NCBI GenBank assembly: GCA_039621445.1
Contig: CP154954.1
Coordinates: forward strand, 2,232,001-2,296,000
From: Euglena gracilis
Taxonomy: Eukaryota; Euglenida; Euglenophyceae; Euglenales
Direction: 5' to 3'
DNA length: 64,000 bases
A program made the position numbers and the translations under genes. The notes under the pieces were generated by a model. It ran no database searches. It had not been told where the DNA came from and worked only from the letters and a program-made list of their open reading frames with translations. Positions within the stretch are counted from its first letter, which is position 1. Every line of letters starts with the position of its first letter. Positions 1-10,604 of this stretch are shown in pieces.

Positions 1-971
1 TTTTTGGAGGAACACCCCCCTATGTGGGGTCCCCAAAAAAGCAAGGCAAACCCCTTGGGCAGGTCATCGTCTGAAAAAAATTCCAACCTGGGAAGGAGTA
101 GTGTCACTTATGGGGGGGGGGTGTTTTCCAGGGTGGTCACTTTTCTTTTTGCAAATGCATACTCCAAAGCGGCGATGCAACAGGAAAGGGATTGCATGGT
201 CAAAGAGGTGCTGAACATCTCCCTCCTTTTTGTTACGCGGCCTTTCTTTTGGGTCTGACACGGGCATTTTTTGAGATATAAGTGGGCGTATGGGTGAATT
301 TGCCGTGGGAAAATGGGCTGAAAAAAATTATATTGACTTTTCCAACATTTTTTACCATGAAAATTGCCGTCCCAACCCGAAAAATTGGCCAAAAAAAGCG
401 ACTTTTTATTCACATTTTTCGGCTTGGAGGAAGACAAAGTTTCTTCGGAATGGAAGACATGAAGCTTCAAAGAAGGTTGGGTGATAAAGCATCAAATAAA
501 AACACGGGCAAACAATTCCTTGCAAGGTCGTTCATATTTCCCCCCAAAAAATGTTTTTGGTCACGACATATAGGGGATATAGGAGATAGACATATAGGAG
601 ATATAGGAGGTGGAAAAACCTGTACCTATACCTATACCTATATCTCCTATATCCCTATATTCCTATGTGCAACCCTGGCCGACCCTCCAGAAATAAAACA
701 GAACAGGCATCTCCAAAATAAATAAAATTTTTGTCACCATTATGAAACATTTGTGATTTTCAGTTCTTGTGGTGAACGCCAAAAGCTCTTTGAAAATCAA
801 ACGGGGAGCATTCTCCAATTCATTCGAACCTGCTGTCATTTTGGGCTCTTTTCCCAAAAAGGGAACTTATGTTTTATGTCCGTCGGTTTGTGAAGGATCA
901 CCATAAATATTTGGTAGTGGATAATGGTTTTTTGACATGCAATATTTTTTGATTTTGCGATATTTGCGATA
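1..971. other. Non-coding stretch with an inverted TATAGG repeat
   Basis: I see no credible gene here. Short open frames on both strands have no recognisable domain and low-complexity composition. The only structure is the inverted repeat at 567-667, listed separately. The stretch ends at the TA flanking the first poly-C/poly-G element. Confidence 0.6.
567..667. repeat. Inverted TATAGG/CCTATA microsatellite hairpin
   Basis: Units such as ATATAGGAG run from about 567 to 612. Their reverse complement (CCTATA, TATCTCCTATAT) runs from about 625 to 666. The two arms can fold into one imperfect hairpin. The architecture resembles the TAGAGG/CCTCTA hairpins near 63.4 and 63.8 kb. Confidence 0.7.
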
Positions 972-1143
972 CCCCCCCCTTTATTGTCCCACCGACCTGC
1001 CCCCGGGAGGCCCGACCGGACAATAAAGGGGGGGGGACAATAAAGGGGTACCAAAGGAATTTCATTGGCCGGGCCAAAAAAACCCCCCGTCGGCCGGGGC
1101 CCAGGGACAATAAAGGGGGGGGGACAATAAAGGGGGGGGGTGG
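972..1143. mobile_element. Poly-C/poly-G terminated TA element (TTTATTGTCC type)
   Basis: The element starts with a C-run followed by TTTATTGTCCC and ends with GGGACAATAAA followed by a G-run and TGG. Both sides abut a TA dinucleotide (970-971 and 1144-1145). The interior carries a direct repeat of the ACAATAAAGG end and a GC-rich CGGCCGGG segment. It is nearly identical to the nested copy at 4463-4633 and related to 14675-14830 and 53622-53776. It has no coding capacity, so it would depend on a transposase supplied elsewhere. The TA duplication suggests a Tc1/mariner-type enzyme, which is inference. Confidence 0.8.
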
Positions 1144-1323
1144 TATTGTGCGACATCCAATCTCTAACCTTGCCCACTGGGAGGTTTTCAGGATGCCGCT
1201 GCTGCTTCGCGGATCCCGGTTCGACTCCTCGCCAGATTTACTATTGGAGGCTAGGCGTGCCGCTCGGGGGGCAGGGGGGGAGGTCCGCCCCCTGCAGCCG
1301 CTCGCCCCCCCCCCTCGACCCCC

Positions 1324-2112
1324 CCGTCAGTGCCCCATTTTGGGCCGCCAACTCATTGACTTTGGGTCAAAACCGGGTCAAAAAAGTCGAAAAAATCGCA
1401 AATTTTTTTTGCCCGAAACGCTGTTTTTTGGCCTCCCGAACCCAGAAAACCCGTTTTTGAGCCAAAAATGAGCGATTTTTGACCCCTTGGCCTCCCGTTT
1501 CGGGCACAAAACCCTTGCATTTCAGTCCAAAGAGCTCCACGGAGTGGCCGGGCCGGGCCAGGCCAGGCCGCCGGGCTGCTGGGCCGGGCGGCCGGGCCGC
1601 TGGCCGGGCCAGGCCGGGCCGCCAGCCGGGCCGGGCCGGGCCGGGGCGCCGGTCCGCCGGGCCGCCGGCCGGGCCGGGCCGCTGGGGCCGCCGAGCCGGG
1701 CCAGGCCGGGTCGCCGAGCCGGGGTGGTCTCCCAAAGAGCTCAGCTCTACGTCGCACGCTGGTTGAAGGGCCCGGTAGCCAAACGGGTAAGGAGGGTGTT
1801 TGGCCGGGGACCCCAGAGGGCCACTTGGGGGTGGTGTCGTTCAGGGGAAGGGGTAATACCGTTGTGGGAGGCACAGCTTCACCCAGACCGTGCCCCGGGC
1901 CCAGGGAAACGTCTCTTTTGGCCCTTGCCACAAGGGTCCTGGCCATTTAGGTCATTTAGGGAGCAACAGAGGCTAGGGTTTTCCGGGTCCGGGAGACCAA
2001 AAAACATCGTTTCGGGCAAAAAAAATTTTCGGTTTTTTTCGACTTTTTCGGCCCGGTTTTGACCAAAAGTCAATGGGTTGGCAGCCCAAAACGGGGCGCT
2101 GGCGGGGCGAAA
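1324..2112. repeat. Long inverted repeat of a dispersed repeat family
   Basis: The segment at about 1324-1468 is, reversed and complemented, similar by eye to about 1972-2112. Both carry the words GTTTTGACC, AAAGTCAATG, GGGTCCGGGAGRCC and ATCGTTTCGGGC or close variants. The arms enclose a GC-rich minisatellite and a sequence that recurs in the hairpin at 15743-15837. Another plus-orientation copy of the family lies at about 61130-61330. Confidence 0.7.
1545..1735. repeat. GGCCGGGCCG-type GC minisatellite
   Basis: About 190 bp is almost entirely G and C, made of loosely periodic GGCCGGGC words. The open frames here on both strands (Ala/Gly/Pro/Arg-rich) are products of the composition and not genes. 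Confidence 0.75.
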
Positions 2113-2955
2113 AAATTCATTTTTGGCTCGAAAACACTTTTTTCGGGTCCGGGAGGTCAAAAACATGGTTTTGGGCCAAAATTTTTGAGCTCCGCGGAGG
2201 TGGAGCGAGTTTTTTCAACCCTTTCATTTGTGTACGGAAACCTACGAGGGCGCCTGAGCGTGCAAAAAGCAGGCAAATTGGCGTTTATCTTCCGCTCCCT
2301 AAGGTGCACGCCTCCAATGCTCTGGGTGAAAGCGATTCTGACTCAGACTGATCCGCTCTTTTCATGCCTTGGTCCTTGCGCAGGGGGGGGGAAGGAAATT
2401 AAAAACAAAAAAAAAACAATTTTTTTGAAAAGAACGGCGGGGGGCGGCAAAGGTAAAAAAAGCCGGGGGTTTTCAAAAAAACGGGGTTTTTTCGGAAAAA
2501 ACGTGTTTTAAAACGATCGGTTAGAAAACGAGCGCCATCCCTGGCCGGCGGCGGAGTTAAAAAAAAAGTGGCAAATTTTCCGCACCGGGTTCCGAGGTAA
2601 AGGTTTTCATGTCCTTGAATAGGGTTTCAAAAGTCGTCTGCTCTGTCCGCGACGTGTGCCTTTACATTTGCGTCTCACACTGCCCTTAACGCCCAGTACG
2701 TATGTGATTTTGTTTTTCTTTTTGTGACTCGGGGCGACGCCCGGGTGGGGGGGCCAGGCGGGGGGGGGGCGGCCTGGGGGGGGAAGTAAGGGTAGGCACC
2801 AAAGGGGAGGAGGCCCCAGCCACTCCCAGCCGCGGCTAGCCGTGGCTGGTGGCTGGGAGAAAAGAGGAGGAGGAGGTCAGGCTGGTGGCTAGAGAAAAAA
2901 GGAGGAGGAGGAGGTCTGGTCGGTATCTGGCTGGCCGTGGGGACCCCAGCTCCGT
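2113..2955. other. Intergenic low-complexity stretch
   Basis: No gene is visible. The stretch holds A-runs and G-runs (about 2385-2500) and a GGAGGAGGAG purine tract (2860-2915). It ends where the minus-strand RT fragment begins. Confidence 0.5.
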
Positions 2956-3272
2956 AGCATGGCCCAGTTCCCACGCGGGTCGAGCTTGCGCACCATGTTT
3001 TGCGCGCCGATTGCAATCGATTCAGCCGCGTTGGGGAGGCTGACGCCGGCCTGCAGCGGGGCGAGTTTGGCGACTGCGAAGGAGTGCTTTCCCCACGAGG
3101 CGGCGAAGGGTCTCCCCGGCTGCGATGGGGTGGACACCGTCATCCTTTTTCCGGAGAGGTGTGAGGTTGGCAGAGCACCACCAGGCAGATGCTCTTGGGG
3201 CAGTGCACCGGTGATCCAGGCTTGGGTGAGCTTGGGGGGGCTTGCAGGGCGGAAACAAGACCGCCACTGCAA
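2956..3272 (-). pseudogene. RT fragment of an RLE-type non-LTR retrotransposon (E1 inverted piece)
   Basis: Read on the minus strand, two frames together give recognisable RT finger and palm sequence: WWCSANLTPLRKKDDGV, ETLRRLVGKALL, then NAAESIAIGAQNMVRKL and DPRGNW. These match the E5 protein (WWCAANLTPLRKKDDGV, RRLVGKALLHTG, NAAEAVSLATQ). At least one frameshift separates the two halves. The catalytic aspartates are not included, so it cannot function. It lies head to head with the plus-strand E1 copy of the same region that starts about 230 bp downstream, so the pair forms an inverted duplication. Confidence 0.8.
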
Positions 3273-3502
3273 ACGCCGAGACGTGCTGGAAGCCAGTGCT
3301 CATCTCCGACCCGGGAGAGGTGCCGCCATCATCAAACTGGAAAACGTGACGGACAGCCAAAAAGGCCACCCATGCCTGCCGGACCGACAAGGCCCCGCCT
3401 CCGGAATGGGCATCTGTGATGGACGTGGGAGGTAGGCGTGTCGCGGTTCGGAGTTCCGTCATCAGTGTTACGTATTGGCCGTGTCTGAATAGTTGGATCC
3501 GC

Positions 3503-3995
3503 CAGATCCTTCGCAGGTTGGTTGGGAAAGCGCTGCTTCACACTGGGGCTGCCAAAGACCAGGTTGCACGGCTTAGCCCCCTGCAGACCGGGGTCGGGGT
3601 CTCTAACGCCTCTGAGTCCATTGCCATTACGGCACAAAACATGGTGAGGAAGTTGGACCCAAGGGGCAACTTGGCGGTTCTCCAAGTAGATCTGAAGAAC
3701 ACGTTCAACACCCTCGACCACACTGTCCTGCTCCAAGAGGCGCAGACGCGCACACCCGCACTTTTCAACTACCTGCGGTTCGCATATGGCCAACCCGCGC
3801 ATTTGTTCAGTGAGGGGCGAGTGCTATCATCCACAAGGGGCACGCACCAAGGCTGTCCCCTGGGGCCCATTGGCTTTGCGGTCGGGTTGCACACTATAGC
3901 CGAGACAATCAGCCAACAGGCAGAGTTACTTTGGTCCTCGTGATCCCTGCTGCTTGCCAGGGTGCAGCCCGCACCGCGGCTCTGTGTCGATACTA
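3503..3995 (+). pseudogene. E1 retrotransposon, RT palm fragment
   Basis: The translation resembles the E5 RT closely: LRRLVGKALLHTG, then QVDLKNTFNTLDH (motif A, with its Asp), and STRGTHQGCPLGPIGFAVG (motif B). The frame closes at 3943. The DNA at about 3944-3995 then aligns with E5 near 42085, so an internal deletion has removed motif C (YLDD) and the thumb. The segment ends at a TA into which two poly-C/poly-G elements inserted. The same old copy continues at 4653 and again at 10630. Confidence 0.85.
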
Positions 3996-4403
3996 AACCC
4001 CCCCCAAATAATACCCCCCCCGGGGTATTACTTTTTCGCCCGAAGTCCCGGCCCGAGGGGGGGGGGTATTATTTGGGGGGGTTATTTTTCCAAAATTTTC
4101 GAAATTTTCCGAAGTCCCGTAAAACCCAAAATAGCACCCAAAACCGCCCTTTGGGGTCATTTTTTGCACTTTCTTGTGAAATTTACCATTTTTGGAGGTC
4201 AGATGAGCCAGAAAAATCCATTTTTTCCATAATTTGTTGTCAGAAATTGTGATTTTTACCTACATTTTCAGGTCAAAAATCCGGGCCTTCGGCCCGAAAC
4301 CAGGGGGGGGGGGTATTATTTCGGCGGCCGAAGTCGGACCCCAAGGGGGGGTAGTATTTGGGGGGGGGGGTGTTGTTTGGGGGGCGTATTATTTGGGGGG
4401 GTT
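3996..4403. mobile_element. Poly-C/poly-G terminated TA element A (AAATAATAC type)
   Basis: The left end is AACCCCCCCC then AAATAATACC. The right end is GTATTATTT, a G-run and TT, so the ends are inverted repeats. TA precedes it (3994-3995) and follows it (4404-4405). GTATTATTT-like words recur inside next to G-runs (about 4063-4080, 4311-4322, 4350-4360). The element interrupts the E1 pseudogene, and the uninterrupted sequence can be inferred from E5. No coding sequence is present. Confidence 0.85.
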
Positions 4404-4405
4404 TA

Positions 4406-4652
4406 CCATGCCCCCCCATATAAGACCCCCCCCCGGGATTTTGGCTCCCGAGGGGGGTCTTACCCCCCTCCTTTATTGTCCCACCGACCTGCCCCCGGGA
4501 GGCCCGACCGGACAATAAAGGGGGGGGACAATAAAGGGGTACCAAAGGAATTTCATTGGCCGGGCCAAAAAAACCCCCCGTCGGCCGGGGCCCAGGGACA
4601 ATAAAGGGGGGGGACAATAAAGGGGGGGGGTGGTATATGGGGGGGGGCATGG
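4406..4652. mobile_element. Poly-C/poly-G hairpin element B (ATATAAGACC type) with nested element
   Basis: It begins CCATGCCCCCCCATATAAGA and ends TATGGGGGGGGGCATGG, and TA flanks both ends (4404-4405, 4653-4654). Without the nested element at 4463-4633 and one TA copy, B is only about 74 bp. That remainder is almost one hairpin: CCATG-C7-ATATAAGACC-C-run, a short loop around GGGATTTTGGCTCCCG, then the complement. Restoration of the arm continuity when the nested element is removed supports both insertions. Confidence 0.85.
4463..4633. mobile_element. Nested poly-C/poly-G TA element C (TTTATTGTCC type)
   Basis: It is near-identical to the copy at 972-1143, with CCTTTATTGTCCC at the left and GGGACAATAAAGG plus a G-run and TGG at the right. 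It sits inside element B at a TA (4461-4462) that is repeated at 4634-4635. Its interior includes a CCCGGGAGGCCCGACCGG segment and ACCAAAGGAATTTCATTGG. It is non-coding. Confidence 0.85.
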
Positions 4653-5108
4653 TACACCCATGGACACAAAAAGGTTGCATGCCCAGCTTACGCGGCAACC
4701 CCGGTTGATAGACTCTGCCAGCAGCCTGCCAACAACCTCGCCTCCGCACTGGGATCCCAACACCCCGAGAGCCAACAATTGCTCACCCCTGCCTCCTTCG
4801 CTTCCGCCTCTGGAAACGACACGTCACAGCGGTGGTGGCAGACCCAGCTATCACGTGCCACGGTGGACGGCCTGCTAAACCGAACCTTGCCAAGAGACCA
4901 GGCCCGCCTGATGGAACAGGCCCATGGTGTCGGTCACGGATGACCCCACGAGGCCCTCCACACGACGATTGACGCGGCAGACTACCGCCCTGGGCTGAAA
5001 TGGTGGCTGGGACTGCCCCTGGCAGACTCAACCGGCACGTGCGCAGGATGCCAGAGCGTCACTGATGTCCACGGTGACCACAAGATGTGCTGCATCCAGA
5101 ATAACTTT
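4653..5108 (+). pseudogene. E1 retrotransposon, region between thumb and zinc motif
   Basis: This DNA aligns with E5 at about 42110-42590. Shared readable peptides include LKWWLGLPLADS and CAGCQSVTDVHGDHKMCC, a zinc motif of the C-x2-C-x9-H-x2-C form. Stops and frameshifts break it. It resumes directly after the TA (4653-4654) that bounds element B. It stops at ACTTT (5104-5108), where a 5.5-kb inverted-repeat element has inserted, and it continues at 10630. Confidence 0.85.
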
Positions 5109-5133
5109 CTTAGACGGCGCTACAGGGTATGAT
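5109..5133 (+). repeat. Left terminal inverted repeat
   Basis: These 25 bp match 10605-10629 in reverse complement at every position. They directly follow the ACTTT copy at 5104-5108. Confidence 0.92.
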
Positions 5134-5655
5134 GGTTTTTTGAAAAAAATCTGCGGTTCCCAAGCCCGTTTCATGCTTTCTGGCCGCGCACTGGCTGTGA
5201 AGGGGAGACGCCGATCCAGGAAAGGGGCAAGACCGCGCAGTATTCAGAGGCATTCGGGCCCGATTCCCCGGTTTTTCACCTCCCCCTGGTGCCCACCAGG
5301 CCGATGCACCCCGCAGGGCAAACGTTGAAAATGAGGCAAATTTACGTCCCCCGTGGGGTTATGCTCTGTGTAGTGCACAGGTGGGCCAAGACACAAGGTC
5401 AGGGCCGCACCGGCAGTTGGGAATGTCAGGCACCATGTGGCACCGACCTCCACCAAGACAATAGGGGCTTTGTATAGAATGAGGGGTGGTTGGAGGGCGG
5501 AAAAACAGCGTTTTCAAGCCGACCTGCGGGACCGGGGATGGACGCCCAATTTGAAAGGAAAAATCTTGCACTGGGAAAAAAGCCCTTCCAGGGGGTGAAA
5601 AAATGCCGAAAATGGCTCCCCTCCCCGATGCAATTTATGCAGTTGGACAGCACAC

Positions 5656-5677
5656 TTTGGGAACCACGGTTCCCAAA
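5656..5677. repeat. GGGAACC..GGTTCCC palindrome, copy 1
   Basis: TTTGGGAACC-AC-GGTTCCCAAA is a palindrome with 10-bp arms. It is one of four such sites inside the 5.5-kb element, and half-sites occur close to both ends. Transposase or regulator binding is possible, which is inference. Confidence 0.8.
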
Positions 5678-6867
5678 CGAGACAGCCGATGCGTTGAGCA
5701 GGCTTGGGGACAGTGTTCACTGCCCTCCGGGGCAGAAGCTGGGGGAAACACAGCCTGGTTGAAGCAGCAGCAGCATGGGATGCTTTCTCCCCCAGGCAAA
5801 ACAATGCAAGATCTGGTTGGAAGAACGGTGGACCAAGACCTCCTTGTTCTTTGCCAGGGTCTCTCTGAGGTGATGCTTTCAGCGGGGTTTCAAACCAGCC
5901 TTTTGATTTCCTGCCCTCTGGATTATCCCACATGGAACCATGCGTCACCAATTCTAAAAATGCCCTTTTCAGGAATGGCACAAAGAGCACTTGAAGGGGC
6001 ATGTTGTGCGAAGAGTGCTTGTCGTGAAATGAAATGAACGAATTTCGGCAAAGATCCCTGTGCAACATCTTTTCATGGGAGGAAAATAAAATGTCCATTG
6101 GTAACCCATAAGAACTGGGAAGAATGAGGAACCAAACACCGATCCCATGAAGAACTTTTCAGCAGCAAGGCTAAGGGGAATGCACTCTGGAAAAGAGATT
6201 CGGAAGTTAAATTGGGATAGCAGTGATGCTGCTTCTGTTTCAACTTGCAAAACAGGGTGGATGGTGGAAAGACACTGGCGTGGGATGGAGAACAGTGGTC
6301 CTATGGTCTGGGTATTTCCTCGTGGGCCGCTTCCACTTCTCAATCCACTGTCTACAACCTTCCTTGTTGCCCTGCACATATGAATGTGAATGGGAGCCTC
6401 CTGCCCCAATTGCAATGGCAGAAGCACATGTAGAGAGGTGCATTGCTCCCGCGGTGATGAGTTTTGTCCATCACTAGACAACCATCACAGATTGATCCAA
6501 CGGATCCTCCGAGCTTCCCAGCACGCCATGGTGCACAAAACAAGCGTCAAACATAAGGCGATCCCAATAAAACTGGCGGCCTCCCACATGAGCAGATTCA
6601 TCTACTTGCCACCCGAATCCCTTGGAAGCCCTTGACTTTCGGCTGAAAGCCAAAAGAGAAGAATTTGTAATGTATCAAATGGTCAGGCTGAGCAACAACA
6701 CAAATAATATCTCAGCCCCAACCTTCACCACCAAAAAAAAATGCAAAATATCCCGCAGAAATCTTTGAGATTCTGGATTTCAAACGAGAGATCTTTATTT
6801 GATGAACACATTGAAAATCATTGGAGAAAAGTGGTCCATTTTTAATGGACAAAAAGGAAAATTCAAA

Positions 6868-6887
6868 TTTGGGAACCGTGGTTCCTA
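6868..6887. repeat. GGGAACC..GGTTCC palindrome, copy 2
   Basis: TTTGGGAACC-GT-GGTTCC is followed by TA, the same palindrome as at 5656 with one arm shortened. Confidence 0.75.
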
Positions 6888-9852
6888 TTTTTTTTGTTTG
6901 ACAAGAATGGTCCAGATTGTGTCAGGAGCCCATGCTCCCTTAGAAAGGAAAAGGGGGGAAAGAGGAAATTGTTTGAACCTTAAGAAGGCAGAATGGCAAA
7001 AAAAAAAAAGCTTGAGAAGAAGGGGGTAGGGTCACAGGGGGGCATGGGGGGGTCAAGGGGGGAAAGAAATGGGGGTTCGCAGCAGCTTTGCAGAATTGTC
7101 AAAAAGGACAAAAAAAATGCTGGAAATTTGCTTTAGACTTGGTGTTTCCTCAACTTCTGGGGTCCCGAATCCGGGTCATTGAGGGACGGGTCACGGGTTC
7201 ACAGGGCAGGGGGAGTTACGGGGACGACACCACCAAAAGGCTTGCAGCACCCGGAAAAGTGGAGGCCTTGGTGCGCTTAGTTGTGGAGTGTCCCATGAGG
7301 TTTGCATGAAGTGAGATTCAAAGGCGCGTGGTCTTACCCTAAGCGCCTTTGTTTGGGCCCTTGCAGTCTTCAAATGTGGTCTGTACATTTTTGTTTGGAC
7401 TCCAGGAGATGAACGGCTGTATGTGCTTTTTGTCTTTTGATGAGTCAAACGAGATTTGCCTGTTGTCAACTTGTAATCCTAGTTTTGATTTGGGGTACAA
7501 CTGGCCATAGACCTTGGAGAATTTAGCAAAATCTTTTTTTGGGGGGGTCTGGGGCCAAAAAAAAAACACGAGAAGAAATATATTGCCTAACAAAGGCAAC
7601 CATTTTAAGTCCTACCAGCATCCATGATGCCACACCTTGGATACTGGACAGCAACATGAAATGTTGATTGGAGCAAAATCAGCAAAGCCACAACTGCACA
7701 GGTGCGCAATGGGGAAGAGGCTTCAAACCAAACCAACCACGGTGGATGGCCCACGCCAGGGAAAATGAATGTTGTCACCCCTCACTGTGATAGCAAAATT
7801 GGTACTGTAATAAAAACTGTTCTTTTCTCTTTATGGACACAATGGTCCCAAACCGTGATGGAATGTCAAAAATTAAGACCACGGTCCTCAAAGACTGATG
7901 AGAGAAACGTTGGTGTGTGTCCAGCATGCAACTTTTGTTTTGAGTCCTGGGGCTCACACGGTCTGACTCTTTGATGACGGGATTGTTCGCTAGTGGCCGA
8001 GAGAAAATCATGGCTAAAGCTTCTGTACAATGAATACAATTGAGGGAAAAAATCTTCCAAATTGAGAAATTCTGGGATGCCCAGAATTTCTCTGCAAATT
8101 TGAATGACAAAATGATTTGATGGATGGATTGGAAAATGAGCAATGGAAAAAAATCACCTTCGTTCAAATTTGTTGAGAAATCTGCTTTCTTCGGGGGGAA
8201 GACAAGGCTCTTGTCCAAATACAAATAAGTCATCCCACCACATGCTTCAGAGGACACTTCGAGGATAATAACTGGCTTGTTCAAAAAAATATGCACTTTT
8301 GAAAAAACGACTTGAGTTTTGTCATCCAAACTGCACTTTGTTAATTCCTGGGTACCAGCCAAAAATCAAATTTTTGTTCAATTGTCATGCAGACTTTGGC
8401 AGACGTGTTCCCATCTTTTTCTTGCCTATTGACATGCACATTCGTTCACATGGCGTACATCACATTAACACCCATGGAACGCACAGCCCACCAAAAATAG
8501 CACAAACTGCCTGTTCCTTGAGGTCATGACTTTCTATGTGCAATGTTCCACGTTCCCTTGTTTGATGACTTTCCAGAGTGCATACTCCGCTCCATCATGC
8601 TCTTGCGAGTGCAACAATGCCGAGGGCCACATTTGAGTTGAACGATCAAGGGCTTTAACACTGCATGTGGCAAAGGGCGATGTCTTAGCTAAAATGGCTC
8701 AGCTAAAATGTTACCAATAAAATGGAGTCCCGCGCTTTCCTTCTCCCGTGTTTCAGAGGAGTTTTCAAGCCATTCAACATCGCTTGTTTGCAAACTTAAT
8801 ACACAAAATAACAGACTTATGTCTGTTTCACCAAGGCACCACATTTCTTTGCCACGGTGGGACAAATATATTTTTGAAACAAAAAATAGTGAATTGATCC
8901 CGCAACCATTGAGCAACCCAAAAGGTGATGTGCAAAAGGACTATTTATGAGTGAACGCCTTGGGTTCACGTTTGTTAATCCCATCCTGACCAACACGGGT
9001 GCACAATGACATCTGATTGGGGGGGGGGTGGAACGACCAAAATACAAAAGCCCTCGCCCCCCCCCTGAGGTGGCCAGAGTTTTAAGAAAGACAATGGCGA
9101 AAAGGATTAAAGAAAATTGAGGTTAGAATATTTCCTGGAGTCAGTTTTGGGTTGGCCACCCTCTGGGATGCAGCTTCCAAACGACGCACATGCATGGTTG
9201 CAATTGGGTCCGATAAATCACCCACACGGGGACAGCAAGCATACTGATGGCTGGAAGCAGTTTTCCTTCTGAATATACGGCCCAAAGCAAGGTTCTTTGG
9301 AAGTGGTTTCTTGGTTTAACATTGCACAACTGACATTTCACGGCAATAAACTTTGGCGGATGTGTGTCTTGGGTGCTTGCGTCACTGTGCGTCCCAACGC
9401 CTCCCTATCGTGGAAAACCATTGTATTTTGAGGTTTCTTGGTGTGAAAAATGCCACCCTTGGCAAGCAATGGGATAACCGAACTAAAAATGTGGCTGGAT
9501 CACGCCTCTAATCCTAACCCAGTTGTTCCTACCGCAGCTAGCACCACAACCTAATTTCAGCACTCCCAAAAGCCGACCGTCGAACTTCACAATCCCTAAC
9601 AGCATAAAAAAAAATTCATTTGGTGCTTTGCAAATGGCGACTTTCCGGTTCACCCTTAATGCAAATCCTGAAGATGCGAGAGAGGAAAACAGTTGCAGGC
9701 CTTGGGGTTGCAATGACCTTCTATCACATGCACTTCTCATGTGTGTGATGTACCACTGTGCCAATGAAAACAACAAAAAAAGGTGCTTCATCCGATGGCA
9801 CCCCCCCCAAAAAGCAGAAAATGAGGAAATCAAAAGGCAGTGCAAAAAAAAA

Positions 9853-9873
9853 TGGGAACCGTGGTTCCCAAAA
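9853..9873. repeat. GGGAACC..GGTTCCC palindrome, copy 3
   Basis: TGGGAACC-GT-GGTTCCCAAAA is the same palindrome inside the 5.5-kb element. Confidence 0.75.
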
Positions 9874-10069
9874 CTTCCCAACCATTGCCCCGATTATTCA
9901 AAGGCCAAACAGGAAATGTGACCTTCGCAAAACATTGGAAATGGGGCTATATCAAGATCATTTGCAATTCAAGGCTTGTCGCTTTCCATTGCTACACCCA
10001 TTTCTTCTAAGCACCCCCCATGACATGAAGTAGAACACCAGTACCTTGACTGCCGGATCGATCAAACAA

Positions 10070-10091
10070 TTTGGGAACCGTGGTTCCTAAA
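10070..10091. repeat. GGGAACC..GGTTCC palindrome, copy 4
   Basis: TTTGGGAACC-GT-GGTTCCTAAA is the fourth copy, about 500 bp from the right end of the element. Confidence 0.75.
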
Positions 10092-10604
10092 TTTCAAAGA
10101 TGACCCCCACCCTGCAAACAGGGGCTTGCAAAACGGATGGGGGGAACAAAAGGTGCGTGCTGCCAAAAAAAAACAATTCTTCATTTTGAAGCAGTGTGGC
10201 AACTTGGACTTCACTTGTTGACACCCACGGAGGGAATGAAGACACACATCAACTTTGACGCCCACCCCTACAACTTTGGCTCATTGACCCCAACCTGTCC
10301 GAGGCCCCGACCAATTTCAAAAAAGGGGGGGTTCAGACATCCAAAAAGTCTTTTGAAAAAAAGTTCAGGGGGGGAAGGAAAGCGTGTTTTACCCCCCCTC
10401 CACGAAAATGACGTTGGGCAGCGTAGGGACCCACACTCAAACCAGGGCCACAGTGGCACCGCCGCAAAACCCACACACAGCGGGAACACCCAGCCAGCGC
10501 ACAGCACCGGCCCTGGGTGAGCCATGAAAGCACGTTGCGCAGAGCCGAGGCCCCACGCCAACGCCTCGAAAAAGTGGTCATTTTTTGGGAACCGCTGATT
10601 TTCG

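Larger units (their letters stand above)
5134..10604. other. Interior of the 5.5-kb element: no recognisable gene
   Basis: The longest open frames (about 195 aa minus at 7775-8362, 194 aa minus at 5514-6098, 144 aa plus at 5603-6037, 132 aa on both strands near 9483-9921) show no motif I recognise and overlap on opposite strands. I see no DDE/D triad context, helicase or recombinase signature. The composition is less GC-rich than the retrotransposons around it. Spliced genes cannot be excluded. Confidence 0.55.

Noticed and set aside
1205-1235. tRNA-like B box (GGTTCGACTCC)
   Set aside because: The flanking bases do not form a T-arm stem, and no acceptor, D-arm or anticodon arm can be drawn.
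1353-1946. 197-codon and 191-codon frames in the GC-rich minisatellite
   Set aside because: Ala/Gly/Pro/Arg runs on both strands mirror the GGCCGGGC repeat.
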